A stretch of DNA of 37,631 nucleotides from an uncultured Alphaproteobacteria bacterium. Lineage in GTDB: Bacteria; Pseudomonadota; Alphaproteobacteria; RF32; CAG-239. The notes beneath the pieces were generated by a model. The model saw only the letters and a list, made by a program, of their open reading frames with translations. It was not told where the DNA came from and did not search any database. The position numbers and the translations under genes were made by a program. Shown in pieces: positions 26,077 through 36,115 of the stretch. Positions within the stretch are counted from its first letter, which is position 1; each line of letters begins with the position of its first letter. The stretch covers positions 1 to 37,631 of the forward strand of contig CASFSV010000021.1 of the NCBI GenBank assembly GCA_949297415.1, in the 5' to 3' direction.

Positions 26077-28488
26077 TTATATCTTCATCTTATAGAAAGA
26101 ACGATAAACGAATATCAATCCCAAAACAAGGAACAACACGCCGAGCGTCAAAGATACGCACTTCGGAGCGGCAACAGCCATTTCCACTGCCAACAAACCG
26201 AACAATGTCGTAAATTTAATAATCGGGTTTAAGGCCACGGAAGAAGTATCCTTAAACGGATCGCCAACCGTATCACCAACCACCGTTGCATCGTGCAAAG
26301 GTGTGCCTTTTTCGCCCAAATCAACTTCTACAACCTTCTTGGCATTATCCCAAGCTCCGCCGGCATTAGCCATAAACAGAGCCTGATACAAACCAAACAC
26401 GGCAATAGAAATCAAATAGCTTGCAAACAAGTTTGCATCAAAACAAGCAAACGCAATCGTAAACGAAAAGATAACAATAAAGATGTTGAACATACCTTTT
26501 TGCGCATAGAGCGTGCAGATACGAACCACTTCTTGTGAATCTTCTTGCGATGCGGCTTTTTTGCCCGAAAGTTTGATGTGCTGTTTAATAAAGTCGGTTG
26601 CACGATAAGCACCGGTAGAAACCGCCTGCATAGAAGCGCCGGAGAACCAATAAATAACCGCACCACCTAAGATAATACCAAACAATACCATCGGATCAAG
26701 CAAATCAAGTTTGAGGTTCAACAGCAAGATGATAGAGAAAATCATCGTTGTCGCACCAATAACGGCCGTACCAATAAGCACAGGTTTTGCTGTTGCTTTA
26801 AAGGTATTACCGGCACTGTCATTAGCCTCCAAAAGATGCTTACCTTTTTCAAAATCTGGTTTAAAACCATAATCATGTTCAATCTCTTTTTTTGCACCAC
26901 GCAAAGTTTCGATTTGCGAAAGTTCAAAAACAGATTGTGCGTTGTCGGTCACCGGACCATAGCTATCAACGGCAATGGTAACCGGCCCCATTCCGAGCAT
27001 ACCGAACGCCACCAAACCAAAAGCAAACACCGTCGGATAAACCATAAAGTCGCCCAAACCTTCGCTTGCGGTAAAGAAAGCGATAACCATCAAGCCAACC
27101 ATAACCAAACCCTGCCAAAAAGCAGACATATTACCGGCAACAATACCGGAAATAATGTTCAAAGAAGCACCGGCTTCACGGCTGGATTTAACGATTTCCT
27201 GAACATGCTGAGATTTAGAAGACGTAAAGATTTTGGTAAATTCCGGAATAAGCGCCGCCGCCAAAGTACCACAGCTGATAATCAGCGCCAAACGCCACCA
27301 CAAATCGGCACTAACCGAAGAAAGCATCAAATAAGAAATGGCAAATGTAACCGCGATTGATGTAATGGAAGTCAACCAAATCAAGCTTGTGAGAGGCTTT
27401 TCGAAATCAAAGATTTTCGCTGTTCCGTAACGAGATTCAGAGAGTTTTCCGTTCATCCAATAAGAGAACAGAGAAGTCAAAATCATCAAAATACGCATTG
27501 CAAAAATCCAAACAATCAAGCGCGCTTGGAAATCAATTCCGTTTGCCATCATAACCAAATCGCCGTTTTGTGCATACATCATACCTGCGCCCAAAACAAT
27601 GAAGCTAACAAGAGCCACACCGGTCACGCCATAAGTTTCAAAACCATCGGCAGTCGGCCCGACTGAATCGCCGGCGTTATCACCGGTACAGTCTGCAATT
27701 ACCCCTGGGTTACGCGCGTCATCTTCACCGATTTTGAAAATAATTTTCATCAAATCGGCACCAATATCGGCAATTTTCGTAAAGATACCACCGCAGATTC
27801 TCAAAGCGGAAGCGCCCAAAGATTCGCCGATAGCAAATCCGATAAAGCAAGCACCTGCGTTTTCTTTAGAAACGAAGAGCAAAATTGCCATCATCATAAT
27901 CAATTCCACGCAGATAAGCAAAACGCCGATAGACATACCGGATTTAAGCGGCAAACTCATAACCTTATAAGCTTTTCCTTCCAAAGAAGCAAAAGCGGTG
28001 CGCGCATTAGCATAGTTATTGATGCGCATACCAAACCAAGCCACCGAATAAGAACCGAGAATACCCAAAACCGACCATCCGAGTACCGTCAAAACCTTAG
28101 GTAACGGTGTATCGTTTAATCCGTAGAAATAGTAGAAAATACAAACAGCGATAAACACTTCCAACAAGATAAGAAGTTTCGCTTGTTGTTTCATATAGGT
28201 TTTGCAGGTAGAATAAATCAGCTCTGAAATAGCGAGCATAGATTTATGAGCCGGCATATTTTTAATTTTATGAAATTCATACCAACCGAAAGCCATACCG
28301 AGCACGCAAATAACCAAGCCGAAAGCTAAAATTTGCACACCGGAGACGGACATTCCGAAAATATCAAACGCCACATCAAGTGACGGAATTTTGAGGTCAA
28401 TTTCAGACGCCGCGGCGCTGCCTGCCCCCAAAGCCACCATTGGCGCAAGAGCAGCCAATAAAGCTAATAATTTTTTCATCTTAAACAT
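26077..28488 (-). CDS. hppA: Membrane-bound proton-pumping pyrophosphatase
   Basis: 803 aa polytopic enzyme that hydrolyses pyrophosphate and pumps H+ (some members pump Na+). Seen: the catalytic acidic loop DDARNPGVIADCTGDNAGDSVGPTADGFETYG, which is a divergent form of the usual DNVGDNVGDCAG-ADLFE(S/T)Y. Also seen are GPVTDNAQSVFELS and a late DTVGDPFKDTSSVALNPIIK. The segment DSAGNTFKATAK has lysine at the site that separates K+-independent (Lys) from K+-dependent (Ala) enzymes, which favours the K+-independent class. An N-terminal hydrophobic segment (MKKLLALLAALAPMVALG) looks like a signal peptide. AGGGGGG sits 5 nt before the ATG. Confidence 0.93.
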   Translation of the reverse strand: MFKMKKLLALLAALAPMVALGAGSAAASEIDLKIPSLDVAFDIFGMSVSGVQILAFGLVICVLGMAFGWYEFHKIKNMPAHKSMLAISELIYSTCKTYMKQQAKLLILLEVFIAVCIFYYFYGLNDTPLPKVLTVLGWSVLGILGSYSVAWFGMRINNYANARTAFASLEGKAYKVMSLPLKSGMSIGVLLICVELIMMMAILLFVSKENAGACFIGFAIGESLGASALRICGGIFTKIADIGADLMKIIFKIGEDDARNPGVIADCTGDNAGDSVGPTADGFETYGVTGVALVSFIVLGAGMMYAQNGDLVMMANGIDFQARLIVWIFAMRILMILTSLFSYWMNGKLSESRYGTAKIFDFEKPLTSLIWLTSITSIAVTFAISYLMLSSVSADLWWRLALIISCGTLAAALIPEFTKIFTSSKSQHVQEIVKSSREAGASLNIISGIVAGNMSAFWQGLVMVGLMVIAFFTASEGLGDFMVYPTVFAFGLVAFGMLGMGPVTIAVDSYGPVTDNAQSVFELSQIETLRGAKKEIEHDYGFKPDFEKGKHLLEANDSAGNTFKATAKPVLIGTAVIGATTMIFSIILLLNLKLDLLDPMVLFGIILGGAVIYWFSGASMQAVSTGAYRATDFIKQHIKLSGKKAASQEDSQEVVRICTLYAQKGMFNIFIVIFSFTIAFACFDANLFASYLISIAVFGLYQALFMANAGGAWDNAKKVVEVDLGEKGTPLHDATVVGDTVGDPFKDTSSVALNPIIKFTTLFGLLAVEMAVAAPKCVSLTLGVLFLVLGLIFVYRSFYKMKI

Positions 28489-28500
28489 ATAATCCCCCCT

Positions 28501-28549
28501 AAAAAAGCGGATGAATCAAAAATCCGGCGGAAACGAAAGACCTCCCACC
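28501..28549 (-). promoter_or_regulatory. Candidate attenuator in the hppA leader
   Basis: On the minus strand CGGAT and ATCCG (28508-28526) form a small hairpin followed by C and six T, immediately before the hppA Shine-Dalgarno. An overlapping alternative pairing, GGTGG with CCGCC (28526-28549), would exclude it. Two mutually exclusive stems with a T run suggest transcription attenuation, but the stems are short. Confidence 0.3.
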
Positions 28550-28681
28550 TTGGATAGATTAAGTCTAGTCCCTAATTCTAAACAAGGAGTTAAAACCTGC
28601 CCGATTATTTTTAATTTTTTCTTTTAAAAAGAAAGAGTTATAAATCAACCACTAAGGTAAGAGGTTTTAAACACAACCCAC

Positions 28682-28715
28682 AAAAAAACGGACGTTCTCA
28701 AATAGAACATCCGTT
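28682..28715 (-). terminator. Terminator of the 269-aa hypothetical gene
   Basis: AACGGACGTTCT (28687-28698) pairs with AGAACATCCGTT (28704-28715) with one wobble, followed on the minus strand by seven T. Confidence 0.88.
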
Positions 28716-28730
28716 AATAAAGAGCAATTT

Positions 28731-29540
28731 TTACGCATCAATCGTCGTCCTTGGCAAATACTCATTAGCATACCAAGATGCCACTTTAGGATTATCTTCT
28801 GCAACAGCTTGCACCATTTCAAATACATCACCACCGTACAAACCATAAAATCCATTTAAATGTTCCAATTCCGTCAAATACAGATTAATCAAATCCACTC
28901 GCCCTAAATCCAGACATCTTTTCAACAAAGCTTGTTCTGTTTCCGCAAACACATTGGTTCCGAAAAACTCTTTCAAAAAAGTCTGAAGAAACCAGCCCAG
29001 CAATTCAATTTTTAAGCTCGCCACAATTTTAGAAGCATTAAAGGCCAAATAAGTTTTTCCATCTTCAAACAAAGTTTGTTCATGTTTAGAATGCCAAACA
29101 ATCCAGTCTTTAATCACCTTCTCACGCAAGTTAGGATTACGCAGAAAACAAGCAATTTCATTTGCCGCCAAATATGGATACGTTTTAACATATTTAGCCA
29201 CCACTGCACTATGTCCTTCTGTCAAGAAAGCTCTGGCCAAGCGAAAATCGCTCAATTTACAGCCATTCATCACTTGCAACAAAGCCTTTTGCAAATTCCA
29301 TCCATCATCTCCATCTTCCATCGCATAAGGCATAATTTCAAACTGCGTCTGCGGAAAATCTTCTGACACCATAAAAACCTGCAATTTTCCCGAACGAGGA
29401 AGTTTACGCACCACCGCCATAGCCGTCTGTTTATCACACACCATAGAGTTAGCGCAATACCCCCCTTGAAACAAATAAATCGGATAACCGAGCTTTTCGC
29501 CGATTGCATCCAAATCGCTCCACATACTAATTTTTTCCAT
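28731..29540 (-). CDS. Hypothetical protein (269 aa)
   Basis: I do not recognise this protein. The start is placed at 29540 because the promoter's -10 (TATGTT, 29584-29589) overlaps the more upstream ATG of the frame, which therefore could not be in the mRNA. No Shine-Dalgarno is visible. The protein lacks a signal peptide or membrane helices and is probably cytoplasmic. Helical segments in the second half (GHSAVVAKYVKTYPYLAANEIACFL, AETEQALLKRCLDLGRVDLINLYL) have the spacing of ankyrin- or HEAT-like helical repeats, but no consensus repeat is clear. It has its own promoter and terminator. Confidence 0.75.
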   Translation of the reverse strand: MEKISMWSDLDAIGEKLGYPIYLFQGGYCANSMVCDKQTAMAVVRKLPRSGKLQVFMVSEDFPQTQFEIMPYAMEDGDDGWNLQKALLQVMNGCKLSDFRLARAFLTEGHSAVVAKYVKTYPYLAANEIACFLRNPNLREKVIKDWIVWHSKHEQTLFEDGKTYLAFNASKIVASLKIELLGWFLQTFLKEFFGTNVFAETEQALLKRCLDLGRVDLINLYLTELEHLNGFYGLYGGDVFEMVQAVAEDNPKVASWYANEYLPRTTIDA

Positions 29541-29583
29541 ACAAAATATTTTAGAGTTCACAATAATTTTTACAACGGCATGC

Positions 29584-29611
29584 AACATAGCAATATTTGC
29601 AATTCTGTCAA
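29584..29611 (-). promoter_or_regulatory. Promoter of the 269-aa hypothetical gene
   Basis: TTGACA (29606-29611), 16 nt, TATGTT (29584-29589) on the minus strand. The predicted start is near 29577, giving a leader of about 37 nt and fixing the translation start at 29540. Confidence 0.6.
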
Positions 29612-29712
29612 TAAATTTTTAGATTTTTTTTGAATTATATATACGCCAAGATAAGCCGTTTTATCGACCTAAAAACTCTGTAATACAGCTTACAACATTA
29701 AGGAAAAAGAAC

Positions 29713-30183
29713 TTACCATTCACGCAATTTACGATTAATTTCACGCTCTTTAATACTCTCGCGTTTATCATAAAGTTTTTTACCTTTACCGAGCCCGACT
29801 TCAAGTTTTGCCCGTCCTCTTTCATCAAAGAAAAGACGTTTAGCAATCAAAGAATAACCTTTTTTGGTCATCGCCCCGATAATCCGATTGATTTCGCTGC
29901 GAGTGAGTAACAATTTTTTCTTACGATTAGGATCTTGTTTTTCATAACCTTTATTAGCGTATTCTTCAATTTTCAAATCTTCAATAAACAACTCACCGTT
30001 GTCATAAGAGCCGTAAGTATCAGTAAGCGAGGCTTTACCCAAGCGCAAAGATTTAACCTCCGTACCACGCAATTCAAGCCCGGCCACAAAGGTTTCTTCA
30101 ATGGCATAATCAAACGTAGCGCGGCGATTAACAGCCACCTGCCCCGTAGCAATAAAATCAGATTTTTTTACTTTTTTAGCCAT
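29713..30183 (-). CDS. smpB: SsrA-binding protein SmpB
   Basis: 156 aa RNA-binding protein that carries tmRNA to stalled ribosomes. Seen: NRRATFDYAIEETFVAGLELRGTEVKSLR (the OB-fold start), TDTYGSYDNGELFIEDLKIEEY, and KKGYSLIAKRLFFDERGRAKLEVGLGKGKKLYDKRE. A basic C-terminal tail (SIKEREINRKLREW) enters the ribosomal mRNA channel. GAGG precedes the ATG. No ssrA gene was found in the window. Confidence 0.97.
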   Translation of the reverse strand: MAKKVKKSDFIATGQVAVNRRATFDYAIEETFVAGLELRGTEVKSLRLGKASLTDTYGSYDNGELFIEDLKIEEYANKGYEKQDPNRKKKLLLTRSEINRIIGAMTKKGYSLIAKRLFFDERGRAKLEVGLGKGKKLYDKRESIKEREINRKLREW

Positions 30184-30209
30184 GATAAACCTCTATTAAA
30201 ACGGAAAAG

Positions 30210-30238
30210 AATATAATCTGAAAACAAACCACTGTCAA
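30210..30238 (-). promoter_or_regulatory. Promoter of smpB
   Basis: TTGACA (30233-30238), 17 nt, TATATT (30210-30215), close to consensus, about 26 bp before the start codon. Confidence 0.75.
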
Positions 30239-30298
30239 GCCCAAATAATCCTTAAGTTTTTAGAAAACATTTTCCCCAATTTTTACCCATAAACCATA

Positions 30299-30332
30299 TA
30301 AAAAAGAAAGCCGAGATAAGCAACTCGACTTT
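30299..30332 (-). terminator. Terminator of lon
   Basis: GAAAG-CCGAG (30305-30314) pairs with CTCGACTTTC (30323-30332) with one wobble, followed on the minus strand by six T. Confidence 0.8.
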
Positions 30333-30360
30333 CCATTATCACAGATATTTACTGCCAAGA

Positions 30361-32835
30361 TTAATGAACCGTACCATCAGCCGGCAAAGGTGTAACCGGA
30401 CGTTCCAAAGCCACGTTAAGCACATCATTCACATTTTCAGCCAAGACGATATTGAGTTCATTTTTAACAATTTCGGGAAGTTCCGCTAAATCTTTTTCAT
30501 TTTCCTTCGGAATAATCACGGTTTTAATTCCGCCGCGCAAAGCCGAAAGCAGCTTTTCCTTCAAACCGCCGATAGGAAGAACACGACCTTGCAACGTGAT
30601 TTCACCAGTCATCGCCACATCACTTTTAACCGGAATTTTTGTAAACACGGAAACAAGTGTGGTATACATGGTAATACCGGCCGAGGGTCCGTCTTTAGGA
30701 GTTGCCCCTTCTGGTACATGAACATGAACATCGGTCTTTTCAAACACTTCTGGATTAATTCCCAAAGCCCGAGCATGAGAGCGAACAACCGAATAAGCCG
30801 TATCAATAGATTCTTTCATCACATCACCGAGTTTACCGGTTTGTTTAACAATACCTTTGCCCGGCATATCGACTGCTTCGATAAAGAGAACATCGCCGCC
30901 GACTTCCGTCCACGCCAAACCGGTGGTAACCCCAACCATATTCTTTTCTTCACGTACACCGAAATGATATTTTTTAATCCCCAAATATTTGCTCAAATTA
31001 TCAGCATCAACGGTAATATGCTCATCAGTCTGCTTCTTAGACTTTTTAGTACCGTTTTTCTTTTCGCTAACGAGCAACAATTCTTTAGCCGACTTACGAG
31101 CAATCGTCGCCAATTCGCGCTCTAAATTACGCACACCGGATTCGGATGTATAATAGCGAATAACATCACGAATAGCCTCATCGGTAATAAAGAGTTCCGT
31201 CGGTTTAATAGCATTTTCTTTAAATACCTTCGGAATAAGATGACGTTTGGCGATTTCGATTTTTTCCTGTTCGGTATAACCGTCAATACGAATAATTTCC
31301 ATACGGTCAAGCAAAGGTCTCGGCATATCAAGCGAGTTAGCGGTTGTCACAAACATCACCTTAGAAAGGTCATAATCCAAATCCAGATAATGGTCATTAA
31401 AAGTAGCGTTTTGCTCAGGGTCTAAAACTTCAAGAAGAGCGGAACTCGGATCGCCGCGCCAATCTGAACCAAGTTTATCAATTTCATCCAAAAGGAATAA
31501 TGGATTAGACACACCGGCTTTTTTAATATTCTGAATAATTTTCCCCGGCATAGCTCCGATATAAGTACGACGATGCCCGCGAATTTCCGCTTCATCACGC
31601 ATACCGCCCAAAGATGCACGTACGAATTTACGCCCTGTCGCACGAGCAATAGAACGTCCCAAAGATGTTTTACCAACCCCCGGCGCTCCAACTAAACAAA
31701 GAATTGGGCTCTTCAGATCTTTAGAACGAGCTTGCACCGCCAAATATTCAATAATACGTTCTTTAACCTTCTGCAAACCAAAATGGTCTTCATCTAAAAT
31801 TTCAATCGCCTTAGTTAAGTTATGACTAATCGGCGAATATTTACCCCACGGCAAATCAACCAACCAATCCAAATAGTTACGAATGATTGTAGATTCCGCG
31901 CTCATTGGCCCTGCCGCTTTTAATTTTTTAAGCTCTTGATTTGCCTTTGTGCGAGCTTCGGCAGACATTTTGGATTCTGCAATTTTCTTAGTGTATTGCT
32001 GAATTTCATCTTCCTCTTCATTTTCAACACCGGTCAACTCTTTTTGAATAGCTTTAAGTTGCTCATTGAGATAATAATCGCGTTGATTTTTCTCCATTTG
32101 CGATTTAACCCGATCTTTAATTTTATTTTCTGCGGCAATTCTTGCCCCTTCGGCATTAAGGATTTCAAGAATTTTCATCAACATAGCACGTTCGTTTTTG
32201 CACTCAAGCAATTCTTGTTTATCTGTGGTACGAATATCCAAATTCCCGATAATAGTAGCAATCAATTTACCTAAATTATCATGCTGATTAACAATCATCA
32301 AACTTTCTTTCGGCATTTTGGAATAATCGAGTGTCTGCTGCTTAAATTTTTCACTAACCACAGCAGCCAAAGCTTTCAATTCAATTGGATCTCCGTCATC
32401 TTCCTCTAATTCATAAGGAGCAACAAAAGCAGTATAATATTCGCCAAACACATTTAATTTTTTAACTTTAATACGAGCAATACCTTCCACCGCCAAATTA
32501 AGCGTACCGTCCGGCATGGTAATAAAGCGTTTGATACGAGCAAGCGTCCCGATTTGATACAAATCATCTTCTTTCGGATTTTCTACAACAGACTGCTTCT
32601 GCGTCAACAACGCCAAGGGAGTACCAAATTGATAAGCAGCCTTTGCAGCCTTAAGCGACATAGATCGCCCCACAAACAAAGAAGCAGAATTATCCGGAAA
32701 CACAACAATATCCCGCAGAGACAATACCGGATATTCCATATTTTCCAAGATTATTTTATCATCCATCGGTGGAAGAGCATCCTTAGCATCCAAAAATTTT
32801 TCATTTCCCAAATCTTTATCATCAACGCGGCTCAT
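30361..32835 (-). CDS. lon: ATP-dependent protease Lon
   Basis: 824 aa cytoplasmic AAA+ serine protease that degrades misfolded and regulatory proteins. Seen in order: the N-terminal LON substrate domain (YPVLSLRDIVVFPDNSASLFVGR), a coiled-coil region (KNQRDYYLNEQLKAIQKEL), and Walker A GAPGVGKTSLG. Next are FVRASLGGMRDEAEIRGHRRTYIGAMPG, Walker B LLDEIDKLG, and the protease domain with catalytic Ser in PKDGPSAGITM and Lys in GLKEKLLSALRGG. The start is set at 32835, where AAGGA lies 7 nt upstream; the longer frame begins with TTG. It is monocistronic. Confidence 0.98.
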   Translation of the reverse strand: MSRVDDKDLGNEKFLDAKDALPPMDDKIILENMEYPVLSLRDIVVFPDNSASLFVGRSMSLKAAKAAYQFGTPLALLTQKQSVVENPKEDDLYQIGTLARIKRFITMPDGTLNLAVEGIARIKVKKLNVFGEYYTAFVAPYELEEDDGDPIELKALAAVVSEKFKQQTLDYSKMPKESLMIVNQHDNLGKLIATIIGNLDIRTTDKQELLECKNERAMLMKILEILNAEGARIAAENKIKDRVKSQMEKNQRDYYLNEQLKAIQKELTGVENEEEDEIQQYTKKIAESKMSAEARTKANQELKKLKAAGPMSAESTIIRNYLDWLVDLPWGKYSPISHNLTKAIEILDEDHFGLQKVKERIIEYLAVQARSKDLKSPILCLVGAPGVGKTSLGRSIARATGRKFVRASLGGMRDEAEIRGHRRTYIGAMPGKIIQNIKKAGVSNPLFLLDEIDKLGSDWRGDPSSALLEVLDPEQNATFNDHYLDLDYDLSKVMFVTTANSLDMPRPLLDRMEIIRIDGYTEQEKIEIAKRHLIPKVFKENAIKPTELFITDEAIRDVIRYYTSESGVRNLERELATIARKSAKELLLVSEKKNGTKKSKKQTDEHITVDADNLSKYLGIKKYHFGVREEKNMVGVTTGLAWTEVGGDVLFIEAVDMPGKGIVKQTGKLGDVMKESIDTAYSVVRSHARALGINPEVFEKTDVHVHVPEGATPKDGPSAGITMYTTLVSVFTKIPVKSDVAMTGEITLQGRVLPIGGLKEKLLSALRGGIKTVIIPKENEKDLAELPEIVKNELNIVLAENVNDVLNVALERPVTPLPADGTVH

Positions 32836-32957
32836 TACAACATCCTTACAATTATCCAAAAACCATTAAACGCCCGACATCCGGCGCACAGACAATCTTC
32901 AAACCGAATTACCCTCCCGTTTGAACCAAGACAACACTTTCCATATCGGACTAATAC

Positions 32958-32986
32958 TATATAGTGTCGCCCCTTTTCTTCTGCAA
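32958..32986 (-). promoter_or_regulatory. Probable promoter of lon
   Basis: TTGCAG (32981-32986), 17 nt, TATATA (32958-32963), giving a leader of about 116 nt. I looked for an alphaproteobacterial heat-shock (RpoH) promoter and saw no clear match. The rest of 32836-33107 shows no gene. Confidence 0.5.
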
Positions 32987-33107
32987 TACCTGAAGTGTAA
33001 TTTTGCAAAATCGGCACAAAGTTCGCAAGTACCGCAACGTTTAATCCACAATAAAAAATCCCTTGCACATATCTCAATTATAAAAGTGCAAATTTATCTA
33101 AAAGAAA

Positions 33108-35099
33108 TTAGTCTTCCGTAATCAAACGGATAGATTCCAAACGCTTAATTTCATCGCGGCATTTCATCGCTTTTTCAAATTCTAAATCCGCCGCATATTG
33201 TTTCATTTCTTTGGTCAAGCGTTTAATCTCTTTAGCAATATTTTCAAGTTTGTCGCGAGCAATTGGAGCGGTCAATTCTTTATCACCGTCTGCTTCAGTC
33301 ATTGTCTGCAAGACGGAAGAGATAGCCTTTTTAATCGTCTTCGGCACAATTCCGTGCTCTTGGTTATATTGAAATTGCTTTTTACGGCGACGCTCGGTTT
33401 CATCCAAAGCCATTTTAATCGAGTCGGTCATTTTATCGGCATAAAGCACCACTTTACCGTCGGCATTACGCGCCGCCCGCCCGATAGTTTGAATAAGTGA
33501 GCGATAAGAACGTAAAAACCCCTCTTTATCAGCATCTAAAATAGCGACCAAAGAACATTCCGGTATATCCAATCCCTCACGCAAAAGGTTAATTCCGACC
33601 AAAACGTCAAACACGCCTTGTCGCAAATCTCTGATAATCTCAATACGTTCCAGCGTATCCACGTCCGAATGTAGATAGCGTACTTTAATTCCGTTTTCTT
33701 TCAAATATTCGGTTAAATCCTCTGCCATTTTTTTGGTTAAAGTCGTCACGAGCGCCCGCTCACCTTTGGCAATCACGCGACGACATTCCGCCATCAAATC
33801 ATCAACTTGCGTTTCCACCGGTTTAACCACGCAAAGCGGATCCATCAAGCCGGTCGGACGAATAACCTGCTCAGCAAAAACACCATGACTTTGTTCAAGT
33901 TCCCAATCTCCCGGAGTAGCGGAAACAAAAATGGTCGGAGCGCGAAACTTATCCCATTCCTCAAATTTAAGCGGTCGGTTATCCACGCAAGAAGGCAACC
34001 TAAAACCATAATCGGCTAGTGTAGTTTTGCGATTTCTGTCCCCCCGATACATTCCGCCGATTTGCGGTACGGAAATATGGCTTTCGTCAATAAACAAAAG
34101 AGCGTCTTTGGGAAAATATTCAAACAATGTCGGAGGAGGTTCTCCCGGAGCGCGCCCGGTCAAATAGCGAGAATAATTTTCAATCCCTTTACAATGTCCG
34201 GTCGTTTCCATCATTTCCAAGTCGAAACGTGTACGTTGCTCCAAACGTTGCGCTTCAACCAATTTATTTTGCGAACGCAGTTCCTCCAACCGAATAGCTA
34301 AATCTTCTTTAATATGCATCATCGCTTGTGACAGAGCAGGCCGCGGTGTCACATAGTGGTTTGCCGGATAAACGGTAATTTCCTCCAAATCAGCGGTTTT
34401 CTTTCCGGTCAAAACATCAAATTCAATAATCTTTTCAATCTCGTCCCCAAAGAAAGAAACTCGCCACGCTCTATCCTCATAGTGCGCGGGAAAAATATCC
34501 AACGTATCGCCTTTAACTCGAAAAGTGGAACGCACAAAATTCGCCTGATTACGCTCATATTGTAAAGCCGCCAAATTCTGATAGACTTCTTTGGGTTCAA
34601 TACAAACACCTTTTTTAAGCGAGAACGCCATTGCCGAATACGATTCCATACTACCCAAACCATAAATACACGAAACCGAAGCAACGATAATCACATCTTT
34701 TTCTTCCAAAACATTACGCGTTGCCCCATGTCTCATACGGTCAATTTGTTCATTAACAGCGGAATCTTTTTCAATATAAGTATCGGTTTTAGGGATATAA
34801 GCTTCAGGCTGATAGTAATCGTAATAAGAAACAAAATACTCCACATGGTTATGCGGAAAAAACTCTTTCATTTCAGCATAGAGTTGAGCCGCCAAAATTT
34901 TATTCGGCGCCATAATCAAAGTCGGCTTTTTCATCTCTTCAATAATTTTAGCCATAGTAAAGGTTTTACCCGAACCGGTAACCCCTAAAAGCACTTGATT
35001 TCTTTCGCCTCTACGCAATCCGTCGCATAATTGTTTAATTGCTTCCGGCTGGTCCCCCGACGGCTGAAACGGGCTGACAACTTCAAACTGATTACTCAT
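33108..35099 (-). CDS. uvrB: Excinuclease ABC subunit UvrB
   Basis: 663 aa DNA-damage-verifying helicase-like subunit of nucleotide excision repair, loaded by UvrA and recruiting UvrC. Seen: [14 protein letters not shown], Walker [13 protein letters not shown], the beta-hairpin [21 protein letters not shown], Walker [10 protein letters not shown], and the motif V/VI region ([39 protein letters not shown]). A C-terminal UVR domain ([24 protein letters not shown]) binds UvrC. The start is placed at 35099 ([11 protein letters not shown]). The promoter's predicted transcription start falls on this same ATG and there is no Shine-Dalgarno, so the mRNA may be leaderless. Confidence 0.97.
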   Translation of the reverse strand: MSNQFEVVSPFQPSGDQPEAIKQLCDGLRRGERNQVLLGVTGSGKTFTMAKIIEEMKKPTLIMAPNKILAAQLYAEMKEFFPHNHVEYFVSYYDYYQPEAYIPKTDTYIEKDSAVNEQIDRMRHGATRNVLEEKDVIIVASVSCIYGLGSMESYSAMAFSLKKGVCIEPKEVYQNLAALQYERNQANFVRSTFRVKGDTLDIFPAHYEDRAWRVSFFGDEIEKIIEFDVLTGKKTADLEEITVYPANHYVTPRPALSQAMMHIKEDLAIRLEELRSQNKLVEAQRLEQRTRFDLEMMETTGHCKGIENYSRYLTGRAPGEPPPTLFEYFPKDALLFIDESHISVPQIGGMYRGDRNRKTTLADYGFRLPSCVDNRPLKFEEWDKFRAPTIFVSATPGDWELEQSHGVFAEQVIRPTGLMDPLCVVKPVETQVDDLMAECRRVIAKGERALVTTLTKKMAEDLTEYLKENGIKVRYLHSDVDTLERIEIIRDLRQGVFDVLVGINLLREGLDIPECSLVAILDADKEGFLRSYRSLIQTIGRAARNADGKVVLYADKMTDSIKMALDETERRRKKQFQYNQEHGIVPKTIKKAISSVLQTMTEADGDKELTAPIARDKLENIAKEIKRLTKEMKQYAADLEFEKAMKCRDEIKRLESIRLITED

Positions 35100-35105
35100 A
35101 AGGAA

Positions 35106-35135
35106 TATATAGACCGTAGCACATACAAAAGTCAA
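35106..35135 (-). promoter_or_regulatory. Promoter of uvrB (predicted leaderless)
   Basis: TTGACT (35130-35135), 18 nt, TATATA (35106-35111). Placing the -10 end at -7 puts +1 on the A of the start codon at 35099. No alphaproteobacterial SOS box (GTTC-N7-GTTC) was seen. Confidence 0.5.
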
Positions 35136-35146
35136 GTCTGCATATA

Positions 35147-35185
35147 AAACAAAACAGCGGCAATCTCTCAAAAGATTACCGCTGT
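35147..35185 (-). terminator. Terminator of the 291-aa membrane protein gene
   Basis: ACAGCGG-AATC (35154-35165) pairs with GATT-CCGCTGT (35174-35185), followed on the minus strand by a T-rich run. It directly precedes the uvrB promoter. Confidence 0.8.
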
Positions 35186-35196
35186 AAAATAAGTCA

Positions 35197-36072
35197 CTAC
35201 GCTAAAAAGTACATTTGCTTAGTATAATCAAATCGCAAATCAAGCTGATTTTCATCGTTATCCGTAAATTTGATAACATCGACATTTCGCACATCCAAAA
35301 CATCAACCACGTTATCTTTATTAAGCAAGACAAAGAACAACTTAAACCAGTTATCCTGAAATTCGACCAAAAAGAAATGCTTAATATCGACTTGATAATG
35401 ATAACACAATTCCTTAAATCCGAATTCATCGATTTCATCATCTTTAGAAACAGCATCGGAACGATAATAAGTAGCCTTATTCCAAAAATCAGAATACACC
35501 ATCAATCCCTGCGTAATACTTTTAACATTAAAAAGTCTGGAAATTCTACCAGGCTCCACCACAAACGTCTCGTGCAAGATACGATCTTGAAAAACAACCA
35601 TATCTTCATCTAAAGGAAAGCCTAAATAAAGCCCTCTTGGATAATCCTCGCTATACAAATAACAAGCATTGTTTTCTTGTAGTTCCACAAGCATCATAGA
35701 TTTATCCCCAAAACGCCGTTTATACGTTTTAATCGGCACAATATCCTCAACATGCCATCTATGAACTTTCAAGAAAATACCATCATGAACTATACCAAAC
35801 TGACTTTCGCCAAAAGCATAAACCACAAATTTCATTTTGCGCATTCCTTTGCCGACCGTCATAATATCATTAGGAACAATAAGTGTAACCAATAGAGCAA
35901 CCAGATAGCAAAGAATAGGAATAAGCCAACAATACCATGGCACCGCAGTTAAGCACATCAAACCGTACATAACCACAACGCAAACCAAAAACATTCCGTT
36001 TTTGTTAAATGCAAATTTCCAACGTCTGCCCGAACACAATAGTCCAGACTGCAAAAAGAATAATAATTCCAT
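35197..36072 (-). CDS. Membrane-anchored hypothetical protein (291 aa)
   Basis: I do not recognise this protein. Two adjacent hydrophobic segments near the N-terminus ([18 protein letters not shown], about 27-44, and [21 protein letters not shown], about 46-66) form a membrane hairpin. The remaining 220 residues are soluble and rich in aromatic and acidic residues, with paired strand-like segments ([41 protein letters not shown]). The layout recalls small proteins with a PH-like or bacterial-PH domain after a membrane hairpin, but that is a guess. The ATG has only a T-rich leader and no Shine-Dalgarno. Its promoter block is the third copy of the block found before the two lipoprotein genes. 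A terminator follows. Confidence 0.75.
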   Translation of the reverse strand: MELLFFLQSGLLCSGRRWKFAFNKNGMFLVCVVVMYGLMCLTAVPWYCWLIPILCYLVALLVTLIVPNDIMTVGKGMRKMKFVVYAFGESQFGIVHDGIFLKVHRWHVEDIVPIKTYKRRFGDKSMMLVELQENNACYLYSEDYPRGLYLGFPLDEDMVVFQDRILHETFVVEPGRISRLFNVKSITQGLMVYSDFWNKATYYRSDAVSKDDEIDEFGFKELCYHYQVDIKHFFLVEFQDNWFKLFFVLLNKDNVVDVLDVRNVDVIKFTDNDENQLDLRFDYTKQMYFLA

Positions 36073-36115
36073 AAAACAAAAAATTTAAATTAGACATAAA
36101 AATACATTTTTTGAC

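Noticed and set aside
28731..29588. Longer start for the 269-aa hypothetical gene
   Set aside because: The upstream ATG is part of the promoter -10 (TATGTT) and would not be transcribed from it.
32836..33107. Heat-shock (RpoH) promoter before lon
   Set aside because: No clear CTTG...CCAT pair at the right spacing; an ordinary sigma70-like promoter fits better.
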